From assembly GCA_017856435.1 (NCBI GenBank), contig JAFMFB010000016.1, positions 1 to 47,614 of the forward strand: DNA of 47,614 nucleotides, given 5' to 3'. The translations under genes and the position numbers were made by a program. Origin of the DNA: Burkholderiaceae bacterium (lineage in GTDB: Bacteria > Pseudomonadota > Gammaproteobacteria > Burkholderiales > Burkholderiaceae_C). Below are positions 25,699 to 33,908 of this stretch, one piece after another; position 1 is the first letter of the stretch, and every line of letters starts with the position of its first letter. The notes beneath the pieces were generated by a model that saw only the letters and a list, made by a program, of their open reading frames with translations, made no database searches and was not told where the DNA came from.

Positions 25699-26636
25699 GC
25701 GCCGTCAGTGGATTTGCGCTTGTCGTAAGCATCAACAATGCGTGCCACCAGGGGATGGCGCACCACATCAGCGCTTGTAAAGCGGCACACGGCGATGCCC
25801 TTGACTCGCCGCAGGACGCGCTCTGCGTCAATCAGGCCGCTGAGCTGGGTCTTGGGCAGGTCGATCTGGCTGATGTCTCCGGTGACCACGGCGCGCGACC
25901 CAAAGCCGATGCGGGTCAGAAACATTTTCATCTGCTCGGGCGTGGTGTTTTGAGCTTCGTCCAGGATGACAAAGGCATTGTTCAAGGTGCGACCCCGCAT
26001 GAACGCCAACGGGGCAATTTCCAGGACATTGCGCTCAAAGGCTTTCTGCACCTTCTCAAACCCCATCAGGTCATACAGGGCGTCGTAGAGCGGACGTAGA
26101 TAAGGGTCAACTTTTTGAGTCAGGTCACCCGGTAAAAAACCCAGCCGTTCTCCTGCCTCGACCGCAGGGCGCGTCAGCACAATCCGCTGGACAGTGCTGC
26201 GTTCTAGGGCATCCACGGCACACGCCACCGCCAGATAGGTTTTGCCGGTGCCGGCCGGGCCGATCCCAAAGGTAATGTCGTGCAGGGCAATGCTCTCCAG
26301 GTAGTGCGCCTGATTGGGGGTGCGGGCACGCAGTTCCTGGCGCCGGGTGTGGAGCACTTCACCCCCCTGTTCAAGTGCCATGGTCGAGTCGCCAGCCAGC
26401 AGCAGTTGTACGGTGGCAGGATCGATGGGTCGGGCCGCCAACTCGTAAAGGGCCTGGAGTACTTCCATGGCGCGCTGAGCCTGCTTTTTGGCTCCGTCAA
26501 TCTTGAACTGCTCGTGGCGGTGTGCGATTTTTACCTGCAAGGCAACCTCGATGGCGCGTAAGTGCTCATCCGTCGGACCACATAAATGTCCGATCCGCAG
26601 GTTGTTGGGCGGCGAGAAAAGGTGGCGCAAAATCAC
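25695..26636 (-). CDS. phoH: PhoH-like ATPase (PhoH/YbeZ)
   Basis: A 313-residue cytoplasmic P-loop ATPase, YbeZ type, probably an RNA helicase-like partner of YbeY. Walker A GPAGTGKTYLA, Walker B FVILDEAQN, plus IVLTRPAVEAGERLGFLPGD and RAVVTGDISQIDLP. The N-terminal KH-like region is present. The start is GTG with AAGGA about ten bases upstream. It is divergent from ruvA, 41 bases between starts, so the two promoters share or overlap that space. It is first in phoH-ybeY and may continue into patatin-cyclase. Confidence 0.96.
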   Translation of the reverse strand: MILRHLFSPPNNLRIGHLCGPTDEHLRAIEVALQVKIAHRHEQFKIDGAKKQAQRAMEVLQALYELAARPIDPATVQLLLAGDSTMALEQGGEVLHTRRQELRARTPNQAHYLESIALHDITFGIGPAGTGKTYLAVACAVDALERSTVQRIVLTRPAVEAGERLGFLPGDLTQKVDPYLRPLYDALYDLMGFEKVQKAFERNVLEIAPLAFMRGRTLNNAFVILDEAQNTTPEQMKMFLTRIGFGSRAVVTGDISQIDLPKTQLSGLIDAERVLRRVKGIAVCRFTSADVVRHPLVARIVDAYDKRKSTDGA

Positions 26637-26677
26637 GCGGATAATTCCTTCAACATGGACCCAATGATAGGCGCAGC

Positions 26678-27253
26678 ATGATTGGCAGGTTATCTGGCAC
26701 CCTCCTGGAAAAAAATCCTCCCGAAATCCTGGTGGATTGCCAGGGCGTGGGTTATGAAGTTCAAGTCACCATGGGCACCTTCTACAACTTACCCAATCTG
26801 GGCGAGAAGGTTAATTTGCAGACGCATTTTGTCGTTCGGGAAGATGCGCAAATACTCTACGGCTTTGCCACTGCCCAGGAGCGTGCCGCATTCCGTGAGC
26901 TCATCAAGATCAGTGGTGTCGGGCCACGTACGGCCTTGGCGGTGCTCTCGGGCATGAGTGTGGCTGAACTGGCCCAGGCCGTTACCCAGCAGCAGGCCGG
27001 GCGCCTGGTCAAGGTACCCGGCATCGGCAAGAAAACAGCCGAACGCCTGCTCTTGGAACTCAAAGGCAAACTGGGTGCGGATATGGGCCTCAGCGGCACG
27101 CACCCCGTCAGTGACGCGCAGGCGGATATTCAGCAGGCTCTGTTGGCCTTGGGTTACAGCGAACGGGAAGCGGCGGCCGCGCTCAAGGCCCTGCCAATGG
27201 ATGTGCAGGTCAGCGAAGGTATCAAGCTGGCGCTCAAGGCGCTGGCCAAATAG
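26678..27253 (+). CDS. ruvA: Holliday junction branch migration protein RuvA
   Basis: A 191-residue Holliday-junction binding protein. Starts [15 protein letters not shown] (OB fold), then the two helix-hairpin-helix motifs [17 protein letters not shown] and [19 protein letters not shown], and the small RuvB-contacting C-terminal domain [17 protein letters not shown]. Length is typical. ruvB follows 108 bases downstream. ruvC, commonly linked to ruvAB in proteobacteria, is not in the window. Confidence 0.98.
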   Translation: MIGRLSGTLLEKNPPEILVDCQGVGYEVQVTMGTFYNLPNLGEKVNLQTHFVVREDAQILYGFATAQERAAFRELIKISGVGPRTALAVLSGMSVAELAQAVTQQQAGRLVKVPGIGKKTAERLLLELKGKLGADMGLSGTHPVSDAQADIQQALLALGYSEREAAAALKALPMDVQVSEGIKLALKALAK

Positions 27254-27361
27254 CTATTGCGCCTTGGGTCAGCTAGGGGGCGACGACTGCCGCCAGATGT
27301 ATAGTCCCGGCATCAGGCAGGCCCCGAGTCAGGGGCGCCATGACAACCTAAGGCTTTTGCC

Positions 27362-28432
27362 GTGAGCATTCAGACCGATGACTTTGCCGCTCTTCCAGCC
27401 GCCGCGACCGATGGCCGCATGATTTCGGCCGCGACCTCTTCCCAGGGCGAAGAGGCGCTGGAGCGCGCCTTGCGTCCCAAGCAGCTTGACGAATATGTTG
27501 GCCAGATCAAGGTTCGTGAACAGCTTGAAATCTTTATTGGAGCGGCCCGCAAGCGAAGCGAGGCGCTGGATCATGTGCTGTTGTTTGGCCCGCCCGGGCT
27601 GGGCAAAACCACCCTGTCGCACATCATTGCCGCCGAGTTGGGGGTGAACCTGCGCCAGACCAGCGGGCCGGTGCTGGAAAAACCCAAGGATCTGGCGGCC
27701 CTGCTCACCAATCTTGAGAAGAACGATGTCCTGTTCATCGACGAGATTCATCGCTTGTCGCCCGTGGTCGAAGAAATCCTGTACCCGGCCCTGGAGGATT
27801 ACCAGATCGACATCATGATTGGCGAGGGCCCGGCCGCGCGCAGCATCAAGCTGGACCTGCAACCCTTTACGCTGGTGGGTGCCACTACCCGTGCCGGCAT
27901 GCTGACCAATCCATTGCGTGACCGTTTTGGCATTGTGGCCCGACTGGAGTTCTATACGGCAGAAGAGCTTGGGCGAATTGTCCGCCGTAGTGCGGGCCTG
28001 TTGAACGCACCGATGGACGAGCCGGGCGGCTTTGAGATCGCACGACGATCGCGGGGAACCCCCCGAATTGCCAATCGATTGCTGCGTCGTGTCCGTGACT
28101 ACGCCGAAGTTAAAGGCACGGGCCGCATTACCCAGGAGATCGCCAGCAAGGCACTGGCCATGCTCGATGTAGATCCCCAGGGCTTTGATCTGATGGACCG
28201 CAAACTGCTGGAAGCCGTCATCCATCGCTTTGATGGGGGCCCGGTTGGACTGGACAATATCGCCGCCAGCATCGGCGAGGAGCGCGACACGATAGAAGAT
28301 GTCATCGAGCCCTATCTGATTCAGCAAGGCTTTTTGCAGCGTACCCCCCGTGGGCGGATTGCCACGCTGGCAGCCTACCGGCACCTGGGCGTCACACCAC
28401 CCCGCACCGAAGGGGGATTGTTCGAACCCTGA
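27362..28432 (+). CDS. ruvB: Holliday junction branch migration helicase RuvB
   Basis: A 356-residue AAA+ motor that drives branch migration with RuvA. Motifs: [19 protein letters not shown], Walker [14 protein letters not shown], Walker [16 protein letters not shown], sensor [11 protein letters not shown], arginine-finger region NPLRDRFG and the winged-helix end [14 protein letters not shown]. The start is GTG (VSIQTDDF). The 108-base gap from ruvA contains no clear terminator, so a ruvAB transcript is likely. Confidence 0.98.
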   Translation: MSIQTDDFAALPAAATDGRMISAATSSQGEEALERALRPKQLDEYVGQIKVREQLEIFIGAARKRSEALDHVLLFGPPGLGKTTLSHIIAAELGVNLRQTSGPVLEKPKDLAALLTNLEKNDVLFIDEIHRLSPVVEEILYPALEDYQIDIMIGEGPAARSIKLDLQPFTLVGATTRAGMLTNPLRDRFGIVARLEFYTAEELGRIVRRSAGLLNAPMDEPGGFEIARRSRGTPRIANRLLRRVRDYAEVKGTGRITQEIASKALAMLDVDPQGFDLMDRKLLEAVIHRFDGGPVGLDNIAASIGEERDTIEDVIEPYLIQQGFLQRTPRGRIATLAAYRHLGVTPPRTEGGLFEP

Positions 28433-28478
28433 GACGATATCGGCAGGCAGGGTGCCGAATGTCTGTCACAACCGTCTC
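28431..28478 (+). terminator. Nested hairpin at the end of ruvB
   Basis: GAGACG (overlapping the stop) pairs with CGTCTC at 28473-28478, enclosing TCGGCA / TGCCGA. There is no T-run; a factor-dependent 3' end is possible. Confidence 0.35.
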
Positions 28479-28803
28479 ACAGTTCTCCTCCTAGGCTTAA
28501 CCGGTGCAGGGTTGATTTCAGGCTCACCAGGTAACAGCTGGGCTAGGCTTTGGCATCAAATGCTCAGGCTGAAATTTCTGAATCTTCTGCTGGCTCTGCT
28601 GCGGCTTGTCACTGTTTCAACCATCGGCAAATGTTCTTAGCCCAATTTAAAAATGGTGTCATAAATATTCTCTATGGTTGACAAGGGTAAACCATCACCT
28701 GCCAAGCGGTTTAATTCGCCTGAGCTACCCGCTTGAAGCGCGTAAGATGCTCGGGTCAACATGCCAAGCAGGATCAGGCTGATCCTGCCTAAAGGATTTC
28801 ACA
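28433..28803. other. Intergenic region after ruvB, AT-richer than neighbours
   Basis: About 370 bases without a convincing gene. It opens with the ruvB 3' hairpin and ends with a perfect inverted repeat before the CBS gene. A 20-codon frame at 28674-28736 (MVDKGKPSP...) has no ribosome site and is probably chance. The promoter of the CBS gene should be in the second half. Confidence 0.5.
28768..28788 (+). repeat. Perfect inverted repeat before the CBS gene
   Basis: GCAGGATCA, GGC, TGATCCTGC: 9-bp arms, centred 26 bases before the ATG and just upstream of AAAGGA, the ribosome site. It could be an operator or a leader hairpin controlling access to the ribosome site. Confidence 0.45.
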
Positions 28804-29292
28804 ATGAAAGTCAGTCAATACATGACACGGCCGGTACTCACGATCCCACCGGGCCATCCATTTCGTCAGGCCATTGATCAGATGCACGGACGAAACATCA
28901 ACCACTTGCCGGTTGTCGATAATGGCCGGGTGGTGGGCATTGTCGCCAAGACGGATTTGTTGTTGGCGGCGGCGAACTTTGGTTCGGCGGAGGTGCCGGT
29001 CAGTGAGATCGTGCACAAGGAGCCAGTTTGTGTGACGGAAACCGCTCAGTTGAAGTATGCGGCCCGGCTGCTGGTGAAGCACCATATTGGCTGCCTGCCG
29101 GTGTTGAATACTCGCAAACAGCTGGTTGGCATCATCACCAAGACCGACATCTTCAAAATTACAGCCGGCATGCTTCGTGCCCGGCCTGATGCCAAGAAGG
29201 CAAGCGCCAAAAAAGTGCAAAAAGCCAGCACCAAGACCGTGAAAAAGTCAGGAATTAAGGTGGCCAAAAAGGCAGGCAAAAAGACAGCTTGA
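28804..29292 (+). CDS. CBS-pair protein with lysine-rich C-terminal tail
   Basis: A 162-residue soluble protein. Two CBS repeats fill residues 1-125: VSQYMTRPVLTIPPGHPFRQ, INHLPVVDNGRVVGIVAKTD and IGCLPVLNTRKQLVGIITKTD. The last 35 or so residues are a low-complexity Lys/Ala/Ser tail (KKASAKKVQKASTK, KVAKKAGKKTA) with about 13 lysines, like histone H1-type tails of some bacterial proteins. CBS pairs bind adenine nucleotides and sense energy state; the tail could bind DNA, RNA or membranes. AAAGGA lies 8 bases before the ATG. It converges on the DSD1-type gene. The function is not known. Confidence 0.88.
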   Translation: MKVSQYMTRPVLTIPPGHPFRQAIDQMHGRNINHLPVVDNGRVVGIVAKTDLLLAAANFGSAEVPVSEIVHKEPVCVTETAQLKYAARLLVKHHIGCLPVLNTRKQLVGIITKTDIFKITAGMLRARPDAKKASAKKVQKASTKTVKKSGIKVAKKAGKKTA

Positions 29293-29294
29293 AA

Positions 29295-29329
29295 CCTTGC
29301 CGGCAAGGGCTGACTTCAGTCCAGCCGGC
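29295..29329. terminator. Palindromic region between convergent CBS and DSD1-type genes
   Basis: CCTTGCCGGCAAGG is a perfect 14-base palindrome, and GCCGGC (29299) can also pair with GCCGGC at 29324-29329 around a GGCTGAC/GTCCAGCC stem. The position fits a shared 3' end; there is no T-run. Confidence 0.35.
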
Positions 29330-30458
29330 CTCTGGCATCGACCCTGAAAATTTCCTCAACCTTGCCGTTGTCAAGGCCGCCACGCACACCGACCATCCAG
29401 TCGTGCAGATTCACGGTTGGATCGCAATGGCCTGGAATCAGCCAGAGTGTTTCACCAAGCGCCGGCAGTTGCGCGTTGGTATGAATTCCTTTCAGGGTCG
29501 TGTGTTCATCACTGCAGGCCACCGCCCGCAAGGGTTTAGCAAGCACCCCGGGCAGGCCGGAATCAATGGCATGGCTTTTATGGCCTGCGTCCACCACCAC
29601 ATGGCTCGGGGCAACACTCATGACCTGAGTTTTCACAAACAGTGCATGCTCAAAGACCGGTTGGTCAGGGTCGGGCTCATTGCGTGCGTAGTCCGCATCC
29701 AGAAACAGATACGAGCCGGCCTGCAGCTCTCCAAAGAGGCCACTGCTGGTTTCCAGGGCAAACGTGCCACTGCCAGCGCCAGTAACCAGCGGCACCGCCA
29801 GGCCCACCGAAGTGACCAGTTGGCGGGTTTGTCTGACACGCGCAAGCACCTGATCAAGCGCAGCCCGGCGTTCATGCACGCTTCGCAAGTGCTGCGCCCC
29901 GCCATGGTAAGCCTGCAGTCCAGCCAGTCGTAGCGACGAATGCGTGGCAATGGCTTGTGCAATCGGTAGGACATCTTCAACCTGGTGTACGCCACAGCGA
30001 CCATGGCCGACATCCAGTTCGATAAAAACATCAATCATGTTTTCTGCCGCGCCCAGCGCCTGGGCCAAACGCTCCACCCCGGCCAGGGCATCCACCGCGA
30101 TGGCCAGTCGACCGCCCCTGGACTTGAGGCTCCGGGCCAAAGCGGCAACGCGTTGCAGCTTATGAGGTGCGATGACCTCGTTGCTGATGTAAATATCATC
30201 CACCCCGGCAGCGGCCAGGGCCTCGGCTTCCCCAGTCTTTTGCACGCACACCCCCACCGCACCGGCAGCCATCTGGCGGCGCGCCAACTCGGCACATTTA
30301 TGCATCTTGGCGTGCGGCCGCAACCTTACGCGGTGCTGGCTGGCATAGCTGGCCATGCGCTGCAGGTTGCGCTCCATGGCATCCAGATCGATCACCAGTG
30401 CGGGGGTGTCCACTTCGGCCACGCCCTGGCCGATCCACTGCTCAGGCGGTTGATTCAT
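29316..30458 (-). CDS. DSD1-family PLP enzyme (D-threonine aldolase / D-serine dehydratase-like)
   Basis: A 380-residue alanine-racemase-fold protein. The PLP lysine is in LRPHAKMHKC; the metal site of this family is seen in PGHCDPTVNLHD near the C-terminus, and AGLQAYHGGAQHL, GAGSGTF and VDAGHKSHAID match. Such enzymes act on D-threonine, D-serine or 3-hydroxyaspartate with Mn or Zn; the substrate cannot be told. I start at the ATG giving MNQPPEQW, with AAGGA about nine bases upstream; an ATG 18 bases earlier is possible. It overlaps the end of the phosphatase gene by 17 bases. Confidence 0.9.
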   Translation of the reverse strand: MNQPPEQWIGQGVAEVDTPALVIDLDAMERNLQRMASYASQHRVRLRPHAKMHKCAELARRQMAAGAVGVCVQKTGEAEALAAAGVDDIYISNEVIAPHKLQRVAALARSLKSRGGRLAIAVDALAGVERLAQALGAAENMIDVFIELDVGHGRCGVHQVEDVLPIAQAIATHSSLRLAGLQAYHGGAQHLRSVHERRAALDQVLARVRQTRQLVTSVGLAVPLVTGAGSGTFALETSSGLFGELQAGSYLFLDADYARNEPDPDQPVFEHALFVKTQVMSVAPSHVVVDAGHKSHAIDSGLPGVLAKPLRAVACSDEHTTLKGIHTNAQLPALGETLWLIPGHCDPTVNLHDWMVGVRGGLDNGKVEEIFRVDARGRLD

Positions 30459-31092
30459 CCAGTGAATCCTTTTCAAGATGTCGGGTGTCGCCCCAGTTCA
30501 CCAGGGTCAGGCTTTCGGGCGACCACAGCAGCCGATTGATGGCGGTATTGGTCAGTGACCAGCTCCGCGGGGCGCTGATGTCCAGCCCGGTGGCCAGGCG
30601 GTAGAGGGCGTCGAGCACGCCCCCATGCGCCACCAGCACAATCTGCTCACCGAGGTGGCGAGCGGCCAGGTCGCTCACGGCATTGGCAATGCGTGCGCGC
30701 AACTGCAGCAGACTCTCGCCACCTTTGGGTGCCCAGTCAGGCACGCGCTTGCGCCACAGTTCAGAATCTCTTGGACGCAGGGTCTCGATCTCAGACCAGG
30801 TTTGCCCTTCCAGATCGCCAAACGAGCGCTCCCTCAATTGCGGCACGGGCGCGGGTTGTTGACTCGCCAGTTGCGGGTGCAACTCGCTGAGGATGCTGGC
30901 GGTTTCATAGGCGCGCTGCAGATCGCTGCTATAGACGGCCTGGATCGGCTCACCCGACAGGGCCTCAGCCATGCGGCGGGCTTGCCAGCGACCCGTGTCA
31001 TTCAGTGGAATATCCAGATGTCCCTGGATGCGGGTGTCCAGGTTCCAGGCGGTTTCGCCATGGCGGATGGCAAGAATGCGGGTAACTTCCAT
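30442..31092 (-). CDS. gpmB: Histidine phosphatase family protein (phosphoglycerate mutase-like)
   Basis: A 216-residue member of the phosphohistidine phosphatase superfamily. It begins TRILAIRHGETAWNLDTRIQGH (the RHG catalytic histidine), then IPLNDTGRWQARRMAEAL, VYSSDLQRAYETA, LRERSFGDLEGQTWSEIE and VLVAHGGVLDAL with the second catalytic histidine. Often labelled GpmB, but this group includes broad phosphatases and cobalamin/adenosylcobalamin phosphatases, so phosphoglycerate mutation is not assured. Followed with overlap by the DSD1-type gene. Confidence 0.92.
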   Translation of the reverse strand: MEVTRILAIRHGETAWNLDTRIQGHLDIPLNDTGRWQARRMAEALSGEPIQAVYSSDLQRAYETASILSELHPQLASQQPAPVPQLRERSFGDLEGQTWSEIETLRPRDSELWRKRVPDWAPKGGESLLQLRARIANAVSDLAARHLGEQIVLVAHGGVLDALYRLATGLDISAPRSWSLTNTAINRLLWSPESLTLVNWGDTRHLEKDSLDESTA

Positions 31093-31125
31093 CCCTTGAT
31101 TGTCGCCGGTCTGACGCTTTGCCCA

Positions 31126-31722
31126 TCAGGGCTGAAGCTCGATCTTGATTTGCCGAATGCCATTGGGCGGGTTGGGAAAGTCCTGCAGGGCAGCCTCCAG
31201 CAGGGCGGGCAACAGGTTGAGGGTATCGGCCCAGGGCCCATCATGCAGGGCGCGGGTTTCGTACACCATCTCGCCGGAGTGCAGGTCTCTGAGGATCAGG
31301 CTGAGTTCGTGCCGATACAAGGTTGGGGGAGGAAATCGCATGCCCCAGCCAAGCATGCCGCCGGTGCCGCTACCCATGCCGATCATCACATTGCCATAGA
31401 TCCCACTCGAGGCCGAGCCAAGCGGGCGACCCCAGGCATCCGCCAGATAGGATTGCATGCGCACTCCCAGCAAAACCCCATAGCGTGGGTGGTCGATGTC
31501 CAGCACGAGCCCGATGCCCGCCAGTGCCTGCTGGGTCAGCCGCTCGACCTGTTCGGTCTGCGCTGGGGCTTCTGACTGCGAGGGCAAGCGCTCAAAGCGA
31601 TAGCCTGCATCAAGCTGGATGGGCGCCCCGGCGGTACTGGTCTGTACTTGTGTGTCAATCAGGCGAACACCGGCGCAACCGGTCAGCAAGCTCAGGCATA
31701 GAGCGGCTAGCCAGACTTTCAT
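31126..31722 (-). CDS. DUF4136 lipoprotein
   Basis: A 198-residue envelope lipoprotein: MKVWLAALCLSLLTGC signal with lipid cysteine, then a DUF4136-like domain (YRFERLPSQ, ALAGIGLVLDIDHPRYGVLL, YRHELSLILRDLHSGEMVYETRALHDG). A glycine-rich segment (GMGSGTGGMLGWGM) is inserted centrally. The ATG at 31722 is preferred over a TTG 12 bases earlier. The family has no known biochemical role. Neighbours ttcA (upstream, 19 bases) and the phosphatase are on the same strand. Confidence 0.88.
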   Translation of the reverse strand: MKVWLAALCLSLLTGCAGVRLIDTQVQTSTAGAPIQLDAGYRFERLPSQSEAPAQTEQVERLTQQALAGIGLVLDIDHPRYGVLLGVRMQSYLADAWGRPLGSASSGIYGNVMIGMGSGTGGMLGWGMRFPPPTLYRHELSLILRDLHSGEMVYETRALHDGPWADTLNLLPALLEAALQDFPNPPNGIRQIKIELQP

Positions 31723-31741
31723 GCGATCACTCAAAAAGCCC

Positions 31742-32680
31742 TCAAAGGCTTACCACCTGAACACCGGGCAGGGTACCTGGGGCAGGAAACGATTCTTCAT
31801 CAAAGGCGATGTCACCCAGCGCATCGGGCTCGCCGGTGGTTCTGAGGTTTTTGAAGTCGTGCAGACGGGCATCCATCAGGTGGGAGGGCACCACGTTTTG
31901 CAGTGAGGTCATCAGGGTCTCCAGACGACCCGGGTACTTCTTATCCCACTCGCGCAACATGTTGCCGATCTGCTTGCGTTGCAGGTTTTCCTGACTGCCA
32001 CACAGGGTACAGGGAATGATCGGAAACTTTCGATGTTCAGCCCAACGGATCAGATCCTTTTCAACCACATAAGCCAGCGGGCGGATGACGATGAACTCAC
32101 CGTTGTCGCTGGTCAGCTTGGGGGGCATGCCTTTGAGCTTGCCGCCAAAGAACATGTTGAGGAAAAAAGTCTGCAGCATGTCATCGCGGTGATGGCCGAG
32201 GGCCAGCTTGTTGCAGTTCAGCTCTCGCGCCACCCGGTAGAGGATGCCGCGGCGCAGCCGGCTGCACAGGCTGCACATGGTCTTGCCTTCAGGAATATTT
32301 TTCTTGACGATTGAGTAGGTGTCCTGCGTCTCGATATGAAACTCGATGCCCAGTTTGCCCAGGTAGTCGGGCAGGATGTGATCGGGGAAGCCGGGCTGTT
32401 TCTGGTCTAGGTTCACCGCCACCAGGGTGAAATCAATCGGTGCGCGGCTTTTCAGCTTCATCAGGATGTCAAGCATGCCGTAGCTGTCCTTGCCGCCGGA
32501 CATGCACACCATCACACGGTCGCCCTCCTCGATCATGTTGTAGTCGATGATGGCCTGGCCAACCTGACGGCATAAGCGTTTTTCCAGCTTGTGCGTTTCG
32601 CGCTCGATTTTCAGCTGCTTGCCAAGACCGGAGCTGGTCTCGGTGTCTAACCATTGGGTATGCATAGTGCTTTCAATCAT
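31742..32680 (-). CDS. ttcA: tRNA 2-thiocytidine biosynthesis protein TtcA
   Basis: A 312-residue ATP-pyrophosphatase that thiolates cytidine 32 of tRNAs, using an iron-sulfur cluster. PP-loop [18 protein letters not shown], CxxC in [30 protein letters not shown] and a second cysteine pair in [15 protein letters not shown]. Start at MIESTMHTQ; the second Met (32665) is an alternative. Length is typical. Followed by the DUF4136 gene. Confidence 0.97.
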   Translation of the reverse strand: MIESTMHTQWLDTETSSGLGKQLKIERETHKLEKRLCRQVGQAIIDYNMIEEGDRVMVCMSGGKDSYGMLDILMKLKSRAPIDFTLVAVNLDQKQPGFPDHILPDYLGKLGIEFHIETQDTYSIVKKNIPEGKTMCSLCSRLRRGILYRVARELNCNKLALGHHRDDMLQTFFLNMFFGGKLKGMPPKLTSDNGEFIVIRPLAYVVEKDLIRWAEHRKFPIIPCTLCGSQENLQRKQIGNMLREWDKKYPGRLETLMTSLQNVVPSHLMDARLHDFKNLRTTGEPDALGDIAFDEESFPAPGTLPGVQVVSL

Positions 32681-32737
32681 GCTTTTCTTGGGAGTGGCGC
32701 CTGGGGGAAAAGAACAGGCTGGAAGTCCTGTGAATCA

Positions 32738-33109
32738 TCACCACTGCCCGGTTTCCGCATGAATCGCGACCTCGCAGTCGTCAAAAATTTCCAGTTTGAC
32801 GATCTTCACGCGCACGCCGATCACACCGGGCAACTGCAGCAGACGGTTGGCCAGCTTGCCAATCATGCTTTCCAGCAGATTGAGGTGTTCCGAGCGACAT
32901 TCATCAATGATGATCTGTCGCACCTTGCGATAGTCCAGCACATGGTTGATATCGTCATCATGCGGCTGCAGAGGCTGTGGACCCAGATTAAGTTCTGCAT
33001 CCACCTGGATTGGCTGGGGCGCAGCCTTCTCATGGTCGAGGATGCCCAGGTTGGCGTCAAAGCGCAAGCCGGTCAGTGAGAGGATTTGAGTCCCAATGGA
33101 TTTGCTCAT
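32738..33109 (-). CDS. folB: Dihydroneopterin aldolase (FolB-like)
   Basis: A 123-residue enzyme of folate synthesis that cleaves dihydroneopterin, or epimerises it. ALDH/tunnelling-fold pattern: GLRFDANLGILDHEKAAPQP, VLDYRKVRQIIIDECRSEHLNLLE (with the catalytic-site Glu/Lys region) and VRVKIVKLEIFDDCEVAI. Slightly divergent from E. coli FolB. AGAGGA precedes the ATG by ten bases. It follows the SDR reductase by 17 bases; the two together suggest a pterin function. Confidence 0.92.
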   Translation of the reverse strand: MSKSIGTQILSLTGLRFDANLGILDHEKAAPQPIQVDAELNLGPQPLQPHDDDINHVLDYRKVRQIIIDECRSEHLNLLESMIGKLANRLLQLPGVIGVRVKIVKLEIFDDCEVAIHAETGQW

Positions 33110-33126
33110 GCGGGCGGTCCTCTTGC

Positions 33127-33888
33127 TTACATCATCGAAAAATCGCGCTCAAAGCGCATCAGGTGTTGGCCGCCATCCACCAGCAAGGTGGTGCCGGTTA
33201 TGGCAGGGTTTTCCAGTGCGAACCTGACCGCCTCAGCTACATCTTTCGGGCTGGAAGAGCGGCCCAAGGGGGAGAGTTTGTGCAGTGCCTGAAATTTTTC
33301 CGGGCTGAGGTAATCACTGGTGAGTGTGAGGCCAGGCGCCACCCCCACCATCCGCACGTGGGGCGCCAGGGCCAGGGCCAACATGGTATTGGCTGCTTCC
33401 AGAGCCGATTTGGACAGGGTATAGCTCAGAAAGTCCGGGTTCTGGTTCCATAACTTCTGATCCAGCAGGTTGACCACAACGCCCTGTGATTGGCGCGCTA
33501 TCAGATGGGCGTGCAGGCTCTGGGCCAGGATGATTGGCGCTGCGGTGTTGCTGCGCAGATGTTTTTCCAGGCTGGCATGATTGAAACTTTTTACATTGTC
33601 ATGCTCAAAAATGGCCGCGCTGTTGACAACGGCATCAAGTCGGCCGAAGTGCTCGACCACTTGAGGCAGCAGGGCGCGGGTCTGAGCTTCATCGGCCAGA
33701 TCCGCCTGGAAGGCGCTGGCCCGGGTACCCAGTGCCATGCAATCGGCCACGGTCTGAGCGGCTTCATCGGATGAGCGCAGGTAGTGCACCCCGACCTGCC
33801 AGCCGCTGGCAGCCAGCACCAGGGCGACCTCTCGGCCGAGGCGCTTGGCAGCGCCGGTGATCAGTACTGTGCGATCAGAGGATGGCAT
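33127..33888 (-). CDS. Short-chain dehydrogenase/reductase, FolM-like pteridine reductase
   Basis: A 253-residue SDR. The cofactor motif TVLITGAAKRLGREVAL is of the TGxxxRxG type seen in pteridine reductases (FolM/PTR1). The active-site motif is YTLSKSAL, and ENPAITGTTLLVDGGQHL ends the fold. Start at MPSSDRTV; the frame opens 69 bases earlier but that part is cysteine-rich and not family-like. Being directly upstream of folB supports dihydromonapterin/dihydrofolate reductase activity. It is divergent from the MidA-type gene, 20 bases between starts. Confidence 0.9.
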   Translation of the reverse strand: MPSSDRTVLITGAAKRLGREVALVLAASGWQVGVHYLRSSDEAAQTVADCMALGTRASAFQADLADEAQTRALLPQVVEHFGRLDAVVNSAAIFEHDNVKSFNHASLEKHLRSNTAAPIILAQSLHAHLIARQSQGVVVNLLDQKLWNQNPDFLSYTLSKSALEAANTMLALALAPHVRMVGVAPGLTLTSDYLSPEKFQALHKLSPLGRSSSPKDVAEAVRFALENPAITGTTLLVDGGQHLMRFERDFSMM

Positions 33889-33908
33889 TGAGTGACAATT
33901 CGAGGGAC

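Noticed and set aside
27329-28384. 351-codon minus-strand frame opposite ruvB
   Set aside because: Antisense shadow of ruvB.
28674-28736. 20-codon frame MVDKGKPSP... in the ruvB-CBS gap
   Set aside because: No ribosome site and very short; most likely chance.
30625-31575. 316-codon plus-strand frame opposite gpmB and the DUF4136 gene
   Set aside because: Spans two genes on the other strand and shows no family features.
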